Origin: Tabrizicola piscis
GTDB lineage: Bacteria > Pseudomonadota > Alphaproteobacteria > Rhodobacterales > Rhodobacteraceae
NCBI RefSeq assembly: GCF_003940805.1
Contig: NZ_CP034328.1
Span: forward strand, 372,001 to 436,000
DNA: 64,000 nt
Reading direction: 5' to 3'
Each line of letters begins with the position of its first letter. The first letter of the stretch is position 1. The position numbers and the translations under genes are program-made. The notes under the pieces are model-generated. The model was not told the origin of the DNA. It saw nothing but the letters and a program-made list of their open reading frames with translations, and searched no databases. Shown here piece after piece: positions 37,717 through 46,608 of the stretch.

Positions 37717-39610
37717 ATGGGGCAGCGCGGGTGCGCAGCGCGGCAAGAACCTCGGCTGCAACCCGTGACCCAACCAGTTCCGCGCCGGTGATGTTCAGGT
37801 GGTTGCTGTCGCGCATCAGGATCACCCCGTCGCGCACCATCGAACAGGCGTCGCCGTCGCACAACAGGTCACGCACCGGGACCAGCGGAATGTCCAGCGC
37901 GCCCGTCACCTCGGCCAGGATCGGCCCGTAAACCCGCTGCTCCTCGCGCGCATCCGACCGTTCCACGGTGCAATAGCGCTGGTTCTGCGCCACGACTTCA
38001 TACTTGCAGGGCGGCGGTTCCGAGGCGAACCACGGCAGATCCCCCACGACGATGACGCTGACGCCAAGCGACTTCAGATAGCCAAGCGTGTCCTCCAACT
38101 CGGCCCGGAAGGCCGCGGGGTCGTCAAATTCGACAAAGCGCCGCGGCCAGTGCATGGCGAAAACCACGGCCTCAAGCTGCGCGTTGCGGGCAAGTTCGGC
38201 GTAGATGGCCTGCATTTTCGGGTCGCTGCGAAAGGGAACCGCATCCTGCAGGTAGATCGCCACGACACTGTCAGGCAGCCCCCCGGCAACCCCCGCGAAC
38301 AGATGCTCGGCATGAGAATCGCCTATGACGGCAACGGTCACGGGCTTGTCTTCCTGACTTTGAAAACATCTCGGGCGTCGCTCGAACGTCGGCGCGTCCA
38401 AGCGCAGAGACTCCGGGGTGCACGGAAAGTAGCGTTCTTCGGAAGCGCGGTAGAACAGATCGTTGCCAATGTCGCCCGCAAACCGCTCGGCCACCCGGCC
38501 CGGATAGCCCTCGGCCTGATAGATCGTAACCGCCGTCACCATCAATCCGGCGGCAATCGCAGCAAACACGCCGCCAAAGACCCTGCGGTCGGGAAAGACC
38601 ACCGCCCCCTGCCCCCGGAACGGACGTTCGATAAAACGCCAGCTCAGCCATCCCAAGGCAAGCGATGCAAGGCATAGGACCGTCAGCAGAACCAACCCCG
38701 GCTCTTCCGAGCTGCGGATGCGCGTGAAGGCAAACAGCGGCTGATGCACCAGATAGGCGCTGTAGCTGATCAGGCCAATCCCCACCGGGGCCGGATGGGA
38801 CAGCACCCGCCCGACCATCGTATCCGCGCGGCAGAACAGCACGATCAACGCCGCCCCGCCCACCGGGATCAGCGTGAACACCCCGGCCGAGGGCGTGTCG
38901 CTGTCAAACAGGAACACCGCCGCAAGGATCAGTGCCAGCCCTAGGGCAGCCAACGGCCCATTGCGCAATCCGGGATGACGCACCGTGATCACCGCGCAAA
39001 GTGACCCGACGCCCAGTTCCCAAAACCGCGACAGGGTGAAGAAGAAATTCCGCCCGGCGTCCATCTGGTTGCCAACCTCGCTCAGCGCAAGGCTGGCCAG
39101 CGTCAGGGTCAGCGTGACCCAGAACAACCGGCGCAAGCCAGCCCGCAACGCCAGTGCCACGATCAGCGGGAACAGCAGATAGTATTGTTCCTCGACCCCC
39201 AGGCTCCAGGTATGCAGCAGGGGCTGAAGTTCGGCGGCAGGGGCGAAGTAACTGACTTGGCTAAGGAAATAGATGTTGGACAGGAACACCAGAACCGATG
39301 CGACGCTGGCGGCGAAATCCTCAAGCTGTTCCGGCAGCAGCCACATCCAGGCAAAGGGAATGCAAACCGCAAGCACCGCAAACAGCGCTGGCAAGATCCG
39401 GCGCGCCCGGCGTTCATAGAACCGCAGGATGGAGAATGTGCCGCGGTCAACCTCATCAATCAGGATATGCGTGATCAGGTAGCCGCTGATGACAAAGAAC
39501 ACGTCAACGCCGACATAGCCCCCGGGAAACGCGCCGAACCCTGCGTGGAATAGGATGACCGGAAGGACGGCTACAGCGCGAAGCCCGTCAATCTCTCTCC
39601 GGTACTGCAC
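37715..39610 (-). CDS. OafA-type acyltransferase with SGNH domain
   Basis: A 631-residue protein: an acyltransferase-3 membrane domain (about residues 1-350; YRREIDGLRAVAVLPVILFH, GYVGVDVFFVISGYLIT, the LLHTWSLGVEEQYYLLFP motif) and a C-terminal SGNH hydrolase-like domain (VAVIGDSHAEHLF; late DSNHLNITGA). Such proteins O-acetylate surface polysaccharide or LPS. It is followed upstream by a second gene of the same type. The acceptor glycan is unknown. Confidence 0.9.
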   Translation of the reverse strand: MQYRREIDGLRAVAVLPVILFHAGFGAFPGGYVGVDVFFVISGYLITHILIDEVDRGTFSILRFYERRARRILPALFAVLAVCIPFAWMWLLPEQLEDFAASVASVLVFLSNIYFLSQVSYFAPAAELQPLLHTWSLGVEEQYYLLFPLIVALALRAGLRRLFWVTLTLTLASLALSEVGNQMDAGRNFFFTLSRFWELGVGSLCAVITVRHPGLRNGPLAALGLALILAAVFLFDSDTPSAGVFTLIPVGGAALIVLFCRADTMVGRVLSHPAPVGIGLISYSAYLVHQPLFAFTRIRSSEEPGLVLLTVLCLASLALGWLSWRFIERPFRGQGAVVFPDRRVFGGVFAAIAAGLMVTAVTIYQAEGYPGRVAERFAGDIGNDLFYRASEERYFPCTPESLRLDAPTFERRPRCFQSQEDKPVTVAVIGDSHAEHLFAGVAGGLPDSVVAIYLQDAVPFRSDPKMQAIYAELARNAQLEAVVFAMHWPRRFVEFDDPAAFRAELEDTLGYLKSLGVSVIVVGDLPWFASEPPPCKYEVVAQNQRYCTVERSDAREEQRVYGPILAEVTGALDIPLVPVRDLLCDGDACSMVRDGVILMRDSNHLNITGAELVGSRVAAEVLAALRTRAAP

Positions 39611-39774
39611 GGATCAACACCTCGTACGACTTTGCCTGCCATAGAGGATGAAGTCCCGCCACAGCCGATAGTGGATTTGCGACAAAACCCTGCAACCAAG
39701 CACTGCCGCCTTACTAGCGGGCTTGGCACAACAAATCCATTTCTTTGAATCTGACCGCCGCCCCGACCCCGCGG

Positions 39775-41658
39775 TCAGGGCACCATCCCGTCAAGATCAC
39801 CGCTCGCCTCAAGCGCCTGGCCATAGAGGCGCGCGCCCTCGGGCGTAAGGTGGCCTGACCCGTCCAGCAGCAACGGCCCTTCCCCCAAGGGCGAACATCC
39901 GGGACGCGCGCCGCAGAACAGTGCCGCGGCATCAATCACCCGCATCTCTGATCCCTGCACCCGCGACCGCGCGCGCAAGAAGGCCTCGCGCTCGGAAAAG
40001 TCCGGCTGCAGTCCCGCAACCCGGTCACGCGGCCAGCGCAGCAGCCGTTCTTCCAGTTCCGCAAACCGCGGCAAGGGTGCCACTAGGACCACGGTGTCAA
40101 ACACCTCGCCCCACCACAGTTCCAGATCGACCAGCGCTTGCGGCGTCAGCTCGGCCGGTTCCCACCGGTTGATCAGGATCACCGTCCTGATCCCCGACGC
40201 TTTCGCGGTGGCACGAAACAGCTCCGCCATCTCACGGCACTCCGGCCGCATCCGATCCGGCAAGAGCGCACAGCCAAAGCCGGTCATCTGCATCGGGTTG
40301 CGACCCGTCGCGCGCAGGACCATCGCAAAGTCCGACCCGATGCTGTCGCCAAAGACACCCACGGGCCAGATTTCCTGCCCCGTCGCGTCTGGCTGCCCGC
40401 AGGCCCATTGCGCCATGAAGGGGCCCGGCGGCACGGACTCATCGCCCAGATGACAGATCTTGCTGCGCACAAGGATGCCACGCTCCACCTCTATGGCGCG
40501 GATGGCGGACGGGGAATAGCCGGGCCAGTCCAACCGCCGCCAATCCCGCGCTTCGGCCAGCATGACTGCGCCGCCGATCGTGGCCAGACCGGCCAGACTT
40601 GCCACACCCACAGCGATGCCGAACCGGGGAAAGACCGGCCGCTCTGCCCGCCGGAACGGCGCTTCGACAAACCGCCAACTGGCCCAGCCAAGCCCAAGCG
40701 CCACCGCCATCAGCCCAAGTTTCAGCGCAAGCGAGGGTTCCTCAGCCATATGGATCCGCGTGAAGACCAGCAGCGGCCAATGCCAGAGGTAAGCGCCAAA
40801 GCTGATCTTGCCGACGGCCACCATCGGCCCCAAGGCAAGCCCCTTGCCCACCCAGGTATCGGGCCGCGCCACCATCAGGCACAAGGCCGCCCCAAGGATT
40901 GGCGGCACAGTCGCAGGCCCCGGGCTGCGCGTCTCGTAGACCAGCATCGGCACCAGCATCAGGGCCAGCCCCAGCAACGCCCAGACCTGCCGCGCCCGCA
41001 GGCCCGGATGCCACAGGCTCAACGCCGCCAGAGCCCCGGCCAGCAACTCCCAGACGCGGGAGGGCAGCAGGTAAAACCCGGCGCTTGGGGCGACAACCAC
41101 AAGGGCTCCGGCCAGCGTCAGGCTGGCAAGGGCCAGCGCCCACAAGGCCCAGACCCGCCCACGTGATCGCAATCCAAGTCCGGCAAGACCGGCCAGCAAC
41201 AGCGGGTAAAGCAGATAGAACTGCTCTTCCACCCCAAGGCTCCACAGATGCAGCAGGGGCCGCATCTTGGCCACTTGGCTGAAGTACCCCACCTGATCCC
41301 ACAGCACGATGTTGGGCACCATCGCCGTGGCCCCCAGAAAGACCGGCAGGAAGTCTTCCATCTGCCGTGCCGACATCATCCCCCAGGCGGCGGTCAGGAC
41401 AACGGCAAGCAGAACGACCAACGGCGGCAGAATGCGCCGCACCCGGCGCCGCCAGAAAGCGGCGGCATCAAACGTTCCGCTGTCCAGTTCGGCCACCAGC
41501 AGGCGGGTGATGACAAAGCCACTGACGACGAAGAACATGTCAACGCCAAGATACCCGCCCGGAAGCCAGGGCACCCCGGCGTGGTGCAGCAGGATCGTCA
41601 ACACCGCGACAGCGCGCAGACCATCAATCTCGGCCCGGTAGCCAACGGCCTTGTGCAT
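39775..41658 (-). CDS. OafA-type acyltransferase with SGNH-like domain, second copy
   Basis: A 627-residue protein with the same two-domain plan (YRAEIDGLRAVAVLTILLHH, GYLGVDMFFVVSGFVIT, LLHLWSLGVEEQFYLLYPLL; SGNH part VGVFGDSIGSDFAMVL and late DGSGHLTPEGARLYG). The two copies differ in most positions, so this is an old duplication or two separate acquisitions. The ATG at 41658 is chosen; the ORF extends further upstream across the rpsI terminator. Confidence 0.88.
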   Translation of the reverse strand: MHKAVGYRAEIDGLRAVAVLTILLHHAGVPWLPGGYLGVDMFFVVSGFVITRLLVAELDSGTFDAAAFWRRRVRRILPPLVVLLAVVLTAAWGMMSARQMEDFLPVFLGATAMVPNIVLWDQVGYFSQVAKMRPLLHLWSLGVEEQFYLLYPLLLAGLAGLGLRSRGRVWALWALALASLTLAGALVVVAPSAGFYLLPSRVWELLAGALAALSLWHPGLRARQVWALLGLALMLVPMLVYETRSPGPATVPPILGAALCLMVARPDTWVGKGLALGPMVAVGKISFGAYLWHWPLLVFTRIHMAEEPSLALKLGLMAVALGLGWASWRFVEAPFRRAERPVFPRFGIAVGVASLAGLATIGGAVMLAEARDWRRLDWPGYSPSAIRAIEVERGILVRSKICHLGDESVPPGPFMAQWACGQPDATGQEIWPVGVFGDSIGSDFAMVLRATGRNPMQMTGFGCALLPDRMRPECREMAELFRATAKASGIRTVILINRWEPAELTPQALVDLELWWGEVFDTVVLVAPLPRFAELEERLLRWPRDRVAGLQPDFSEREAFLRARSRVQGSEMRVIDAAALFCGARPGCSPLGEGPLLLDGSGHLTPEGARLYGQALEASGDLDGMVP

Positions 41659-41704
41659 CGCCCGCGCTCCCCTTTCCGGGGAAGCCCCGGCAGCACTCAA
41701 TGCG

Positions 41705-41731
41705 AAAGGCCCGCCAATCGGGCGGGCCTTT
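41705..41731 (-). terminator. Terminator of rplM-rpsI
   Basis: An 11-bp perfect stem (AAAGGCCCGCC / GGCGGGCCTTT, loop 5) lies just after the rpsI stop on the minus strand. The T run is short. Confidence 0.7.
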
Positions 41732-41749
41732 GCAGGAAAATATGTCGGA

Positions 41750-42238
41750 TCAGCGCTTGGAGAACTGGAACGACTTGCGCGCTTTCGGCTTGCCGTACTT
41801 CTTGCGTTCCACAACACGGCTGTCGCGGGTCAGGAAGCCTGCCGCCTTCAGCGCCGGACGCAGCGTGGGTTCATAAAGCTGCAGCGCCTTCGAGATGCCG
41901 TGCTTTACCGCACCGGCCTGACCGGACAAGCCACCGCCAGCAACCGTGGCGAAGACATCGAACTGGCCTTCGACATTGGCAACCGTGAACGGCTGCTTCA
42001 GGATCATCTGCAGCACGGGACGGGCGAAGTAGACCGCCATTTCCTTGCCGTTGACCACGACCTTGCCGGAACCCGGCTTGACCCAGACGCGGGCGACCGC
42101 GTTCTTGCGCTTGCCGGTGGCATAGCTGCGGCCCAGCTTGTCGCGCACCGCAACGCGCGGGGCGGCTTCAACTGCAGCAGGCGCCGAACCGACAGCCGAC
42201 TTCAGGTCATCGAGAGATTTGATATCGGCCATGATCAC
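41750..42238 (-). CDS. rpsI: Small-subunit ribosomal protein uS9
   Basis: A 162-residue protein, longer than E. coli S9 by an N-terminal alphaproteobacterial extension (about 30 residues). It has the S9 core [35 protein letters not shown] and the C-terminal basic tail [15 protein letters not shown] that reaches the P-site tRNA. It follows rplM with a four-base overlap. Confidence 0.98.
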   Translation of the reverse strand: MIMADIKSLDDLKSAVGSAPAAVEAAPRVAVRDKLGRSYATGKRKNAVARVWVKPGSGKVVVNGKEMAVYFARPVLQMILKQPFTVANVEGQFDVFATVAGGGLSGQAGAVKHGISKALQLYEPTLRPALKAAGFLTRDSRVVERKKYGKPKARKSFQFSKR

Positions 42239-42699
42239 GCGCTCCGGGTGTTCTTCGGGTTCAGGACCTTGACGTCCAGAACGGTCGGCTGTTGCGCCTC
42301 ATGCGGGTGGTCGGCACCGGCATAGACACGCAGGTTGGTCATCTGCACACGACCAAGACGGTTGCGGGTGATCATGCGCTCGACCGCCTTGACCACGACA
42401 CGCTCGGGGTGGTTGCCTTCCAGCACCTGCTTGGCCGTGCGCTGCTTGATGCCGCCCGGGTGGCCGGTGTGCCAGTAGTAGACCTTGTCATTGCGCTTGT
42501 TGCCAGTCATCTGCACCTTGTCGGCGTTGATGATGATGACATTGTCACCCATGTCCATGTGGGGGGTGAAGGTCGGCTTGTTCTTGCCGCGCAGGATGTT
42601 GGCGACGATCGTGGCAAGGCGGCCCAGAACAACGCCTTCGGCGTCGATCAGGATCCACTTCTTGTCGATGTCCGCCGGGGTAGCGGTGAAGGTTTTCAT
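42235..42699 (-). CDS. rplM: Large-subunit ribosomal protein uL13
   Basis: A 154-residue L13 with the signatures [17 protein letters not shown] and [20 protein letters not shown]. The ATG at 42699 ([14 protein letters not shown]) is the family start; an in-frame ATG at 42729 would add ten residues. The rplM-rpsI pair is transcribed as one unit. Confidence 0.98.
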   Translation of the reverse strand: MKTFTATPADIDKKWILIDAEGVVLGRLATIVANILRGKNKPTFTPHMDMGDNVIIINADKVQMTGNKRNDKVYYWHTGHPGGIKQRTAKQVLEGNHPERVVVKAVERMITRNRLGRVQMTNLRVYAGADHPHEAQQPTVLDVKVLNPKNTRSA

Positions 42700-42856
42700 G
42701 GCGTGTCCCGTAAGAATGGAAAGGGGCACAGGCCCCCGAATTCGGATGCTGGCTTATCGCCGAAGCCCCCTACCGCGTCAACCCCGCCACGCAACATATA
42801 TCCAATCCAAAACAATAGCTTAAACAAACGGTATTATATTACCCCACCAAAACGGC

Positions 42857-42883
42857 TTGCTCTTTTCCAAATACTCCCGCCGG
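42857..42883. repeat. Dispersed intergenic repeat, copy 3
   Basis: TTGCTCTTTTCCAAATACTC at 42857-42876 is an exact copy of the right arm of the repeat at 32504-32523, followed by CCGCCGG. It lies between rplM and the sseB-like gene. Confidence 0.8.
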
Positions 42884-42940
42884 AGGCTCTCGCCCTTTGC
42901 CACTAAACCGCACCAAGGGGCGCCTAGGCCCGCGCCAGCC

Positions 42941-43738
42941 CTATCGCAGCTTTGGCGGGCGCGCGGGGTCCATCCCGGGGGCGGCGCCGGGGGTTGCCCC
43001 ACCCTCCGGCACCTCTGGTTCCGGCAGATCAAAGCGCAAGCCCACCCGCCCCAGCGCCGCCACCGCAGCATCGGCCGACCGCAGGAACACCACGTCCAGC
43101 TCCCCCGCCTCAAGGCCCGAGAACACTAGCGCCTCGCGCACCGCACGCGCCAGCGCCGCCTCGGCCCCCGGCATCGCGTCGACAAAGGCCAGGATATGCC
43201 CACGCCGCCCGCCCTTGTAGACCACTCCGGCCAGCACCGCAGACAGCGCCAGCCCCCCGGCCTTGGCCAGCTTGGCATCCAGCCCCGTCACCAGCGCTTC
43301 GGGCACTTTTGGCACCACAAACCGCTCGGGCACCGCCTCAGCCGCTTCCGGTTCGCCCTCCAGCGCCATTGCCAGCCAGTCCATCGCCTCGGCGGGCAGC
43401 AACATGGAGGACGGGGCCACCCCAAGGTTCACCCCCAGCCCGATCCCCTGCCCTTTCAGCATCCCGGCAATCACCCGCCCCGGCAGTGCCGCATAGGGCG
43501 CGATCCCGCCAGAGAATGACGCAAGCCGTTCTTCCCGGTCAAAGACCAGCACCACCGGCCCCCCCTCGATCTCGAAGACGCGCGGCTCCACCGCTTCGCC
43601 AACGGCTTCGCGCTCCAGCAGCAGGATCATCTCGCCATCGGCCAGCCGTTCATAGAACCGCAAGCGCAAGGCTTCGTTATCAGGGTCCGCCGACACCGCC
43701 GCATGGGCGGCATCCAGCAAGGTCACCACGTCAGACAT
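42941..43738 (-). CDS. SseB-family protein
   Basis: A 265-residue protein with an N-terminal SseB domain (RFYERLADGEMILLLERE, VLVFDREERLASFSGGIAPYAALPGRVI) and a C-terminal Ala-rich domain. Its role is unknown; SseB-named proteins were first linked to serine metabolism or swarming, without clear mechanism. It overlaps the upstream uracil-DNA glycosylase gene by eight bases. Confidence 0.82.
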   Translation of the reverse strand: MSDVVTLLDAAHAAVSADPDNEALRLRFYERLADGEMILLLEREAVGEAVEPRVFEIEGGPVVLVFDREERLASFSGGIAPYAALPGRVIAGMLKGQGIGLGVNLGVAPSSMLLPAEAMDWLAMALEGEPEAAEAVPERFVVPKVPEALVTGLDAKLAKAGGLALSAVLAGVVYKGGRRGHILAFVDAMPGAEAALARAVREALVFSGLEAGELDVVFLRSADAAVAALGRVGLRFDLPEPEVPEGGATPGAAPGMDPARPPKLR

Positions 43739-44315
43739 CCATCACCTCTCGCACATGCGCGCGCAGCACAGGCAAAAGCTCTGCCTCGAACCACGGGTTG
43801 CGTCGCAACCAGCCCGTATTCCGCCAAGACGGATGCGGCAAGGGGATCACGCCCCGCGCCGCGTAACCGCGCCAATCCGCCACGGCTGCCGTCACATCGC
43901 GCGCGCCCAGATGCCAGCGGATCGCAGCACCGCCCACCGCGAGCACCAGAGGAACATCGCCCAGCGCCGCCATCACCTGCCCACGCCATGTCGCGGCGCA
44001 AACTGGCGGCGGCGGCAGATCCGCGCCCTTCGCATCATAGCCCGGAAAGCAGAAGGCCATCGGCACGATTGCAACCCGCCCCCGATCATAAAACTCAGCC
44101 TCCGACAGCCCCAGCCAGTCGCGCAACCGGTCGCCCGACCGGTCGGTGAAAGGCTGCCCGCTTTCATGCACCCGTGCCCCGGGGGCCTGACCGGCAATCA
44201 ACAGGCGCGCACCGGGCTGAAACCAGACCACCGGACGCGGCGCATGTCCCGTCGCGGTCGCCGCAAAGCGCTCGGCGCACAATCGGCACGCCCGGATATC
44301 CTCGACCAACCCCAT
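43731..44315 (-). CDS. Uracil-DNA glycosylase family protein
   Basis: A 194-residue protein with the UDG-fold motif A, LLIAGQAPG near residue 40, and motif B, HPSWRN near the C-terminus. A short Cys pair (RACRLC) at the N-terminus resembles part of the Fe-S ligand set of family 4/5 enzymes. It may remove uracil from DNA. The ATG at 44315 is chosen because the upstream part of the open frame lies in the repeat element. Confidence 0.85.
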   Translation of the reverse strand: MGLVEDIRACRLCAERFAATATGHAPRPVVWFQPGARLLIAGQAPGARVHESGQPFTDRSGDRLRDWLGLSEAEFYDRGRVAIVPMAFCFPGYDAKGADLPPPPVCAATWRGQVMAALGDVPLVLAVGGAAIRWHLGARDVTAAVADWRGYAARGVIPLPHPSWRNTGWLRRNPWFEAELLPVLRAHVREVMDV

Positions 44316-44394
44316 GCACGAACCCTGCCGCGCCCGCCCGGCAACCGCAACCCACCCCTGCCCGCCCTGAAACCTACGCCCCAACCCTTTCCCT

Positions 44395-44443
44395 TCTGCA
44401 AAATATCCCGCGGGAGGTCCGGAGGGCGCGAAGCCCTCCGGGG
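44395..44443. repeat. Dispersed intergenic repeat, divergent copy 4
   Basis: CTGCAAAATATCCCGCGGGAGG is followed by a perfect hairpin CCGGAGGGC-GCGAA-GCCCTCCGG (44419-44441). The plan is like the other copies (A/T-rich word, CCCGCGGG-type palindrome, G/C hairpin), but the core word is changed. Confidence 0.6.
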
Positions 44444-44544
44444 CCAGCCAAGCAGACCACCCTCCACCAGCCCATTGCAGCACGCACAAAACCCGGTCAA
44501 ATGGGCCAAGCGCCGGGTTGCCGGCCGTTCGTCAGGTTCACCCC

Positions 44545-45765
44545 ATGTATCGTGTCTCGCCCTTTGTCACCCGCTTTGCCCGCGCCCTGCTTGGGGGGGC
44601 CGCCATCGCCACGCTTTGGGTCAATCTCGCCCCGGCCAGCTACTACGACAGCATCGAATGGCGGCTGCTTGACCTTGACCTTCCCCCCTGGCTTGCGCCG
44701 ATGCCGGTCAGCCTGACCCCCCTGACGCTGATCGCCGAAGCCTTCATGGCGCTCTTCTTCTTCTTTCTCGGAAAAGAGCTGTGGGAGGCGCTGATCCTCG
44801 AACGCGGCGCACTCAAGGGCCGGCAGGCGATCTTGCCGCTTGGCCTGACGCTTGGCGGCATGGCCGGGGCGGCGGGTCTGTGGACCGTGACGGCAGCGGT
44901 CATCGAAACCGCGGAAGAGGCGGGCTTTGCCACCGGCTGGCAAGTGCCGCTTGGGACGGATGTGGTGCTTTGCTATCTGGTCGGGCGGCGGGTCTTCGGT
45001 CCGGGCCATCCGGCGCTGCATCTTCTGCTGTTGCTGACGATTGCCACCGACATCCTCGCTTTGCTGATCCTCGGGCTGACCCAGCCGCTTGCGGTCCTGC
45101 GGCCGGTCTGGCTGTTGCTGCCGCTGGCGGCGACGCTGGCGGTCTGGGGGGCCTTTGGCCGCGCCCCGGCACCGGATGCGCCCGAACGCACCCGCCGCGC
45201 CCGGCTGCACCTGTGGCCCTATGTCGTCGCCGGGGTCTTGTCCTGGGCCGGGATGGTCGCCGCCGGCCTGCCGGGGGCACTTGGTCTGTTGCCCGTGATC
45301 CCCGCCATTGCCCATACCGACCGCAGCTTTGGCCTGTTCGCCGAGGTTGAGGAGCTGCTCCACGACCCCCTCAACCGGCTGGCACATATGATGATCTGGC
45401 CACTCACCGTTGTCCTGTTCCTGTTCGGGCTGACACGGGGTGGCGTGGACCTGTCGGCCATGGCCCCCACCACGTTCAGCGTCCTTGCGGCCCTGTGGCT
45501 GGGGCGACCGCTGGGGATGCTGGTCATCGGCATCGGGCTGGCCGCAGGCCTTGGCCTGCGCCTGCCTCACGGGATCCACCTGCGTGACATCCTTGCCATC
45601 GCCGGGATCATGGCCATGGGCTTTACCGTGCCGGTCCTCGCCCTTGACAGCGCCCTGCCCGGCGGCGCGATGCAAGAGGCCGCGCGCCTTGGCCTTGCCC
45701 TCAGCCTGTTCGCCGGTCCCCTGACCCTTCTCCTCGCCCGGCGCCGGTTCGCAGAGCCCCGCTGA
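44545..45765 (+). CDS. NhaA-family Na+/H+ antiporter, atypical
   Basis: A 406-residue membrane protein of the NhaA family. It keeps the segment VPLGTDVVLC (D133 of E. coli NhaA). The DD motif (D163-D164) reads ATDILA here, so only the second Asp remains. The conserved Lys of GKPLGI reads GRPLGM. These are the residues of the ion site and the charge partner, so ion choice or stoichiometry may differ from standard NhaA. The ATG at 44545 (MYRVSPF) is preferred over 44518. Confidence 0.87.
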   Translation: MYRVSPFVTRFARALLGGAAIATLWVNLAPASYYDSIEWRLLDLDLPPWLAPMPVSLTPLTLIAEAFMALFFFFLGKELWEALILERGALKGRQAILPLGLTLGGMAGAAGLWTVTAAVIETAEEAGFATGWQVPLGTDVVLCYLVGRRVFGPGHPALHLLLLLTIATDILALLILGLTQPLAVLRPVWLLLPLAATLAVWGAFGRAPAPDAPERTRRARLHLWPYVVAGVLSWAGMVAAGLPGALGLLPVIPAIAHTDRSFGLFAEVEELLHDPLNRLAHMMIWPLTVVLFLFGLTRGGVDLSAMAPTTFSVLAALWLGRPLGMLVIGIGLAAGLGLRLPHGIHLRDILAIAGIMAMGFTVPVLALDSALPGGAMQEAARLGLALSLFAGPLTLLLARRRFAEPR

Positions 45766-45954
45766 CGGGACCCTGGCCCGGACTTCTCCTCGCCCTCTCC
45801 ACCACTCGGCCCTTTAAACGACACAAACCGGATGTTAACCGTTGCAACCATAGACCGTTGCCTGACCGAGGGCCCGTGCGCCAGATTCCTGTGCGCCTGT
45901 TTCCAAGATGCCCTCGGCCGGGCCGCGTGACGGAATCGCCGGAAGGGGGCGAAG

Positions 45955-46608
45955 ATGATCGAGTTTCAGCAGGTCTCCAAATCGTTCTGGACCGGAAAGC
46001 AGCGCAAGGTCATCCTCGACCGTGCCTCCTTCCGGGTGGACCTTGGCAACTCGATCGGCATCCTTGCCGAAAACGGCGCGGGCAAGACCACGCTGATCAA
46101 CATGATGGCCGGCCTCGAAAAGCCCGACGAAGGCGTGATCCGCAAAACCTCGCGCGTGTCCTTTCCGCTGGGCTTCATGGGCGGGGTGAACAACAAGCTC
46201 TCGGCGCATGAAAACTGCCGCTACATCGCCCGGCTTTACAGCCTTGACCCCGACTATGTCGAAAGCTTCTGCCGCTGGGTCTGCGGCCTTGGCGAATATT
46301 TCGACATGCCGCTCGCCACCTATTCCTCGGGGATGCGGTCGCGGTTTTCCTTTTCGCTGCTCTTGTCGATCGAATTCGACATCTACCTGATCGACGAAGG
46401 CATGCCCGGCACCACCGATGTCGAATTCAACCGCAAGGCCGGCAGCATCCTGAAAGAGCGGCTGAAGAACGCGACCGTGGTGGTCGTGTCCCATTCGGCC
46501 CAGACCCTGCAGAAGTTCTGCCGTTCCGCCGCCGTGCTGAAACAGGGCCGGCTCTATCAATTCGAAACCCTCGAAGAAGCGAAACGCCTCTATGACTACC
46601 AAACCTAA
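45955..46608 (+). CDS. kpsT: Capsule polysaccharide export ATPase KpsT
   Basis: A 217-residue ATPase of the ABC-2 capsule exporter: Walker A AENGAGKTT, signature YSSGMRSRFSFSLLL and Walker B IYLIDEG (standard for KpsT). The residues before NGAGKT (LAE) differ from the usual GRNGAGKS. It is followed by kpsE with a 17-base overlap. The permease (kpsM) is not within the window. Confidence 0.9.
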   Translation: MIEFQQVSKSFWTGKQRKVILDRASFRVDLGNSIGILAENGAGKTTLINMMAGLEKPDEGVIRKTSRVSFPLGFMGGVNNKLSAHENCRYIARLYSLDPDYVESFCRWVCGLGEYFDMPLATYSSGMRSRFSFSLLLSIEFDIYLIDEGMPGTTDVEFNRKAGSILKERLKNATVVVVSHSAQTLQKFCRSAAVLKQGRLYQFETLEEAKRLYDYQT

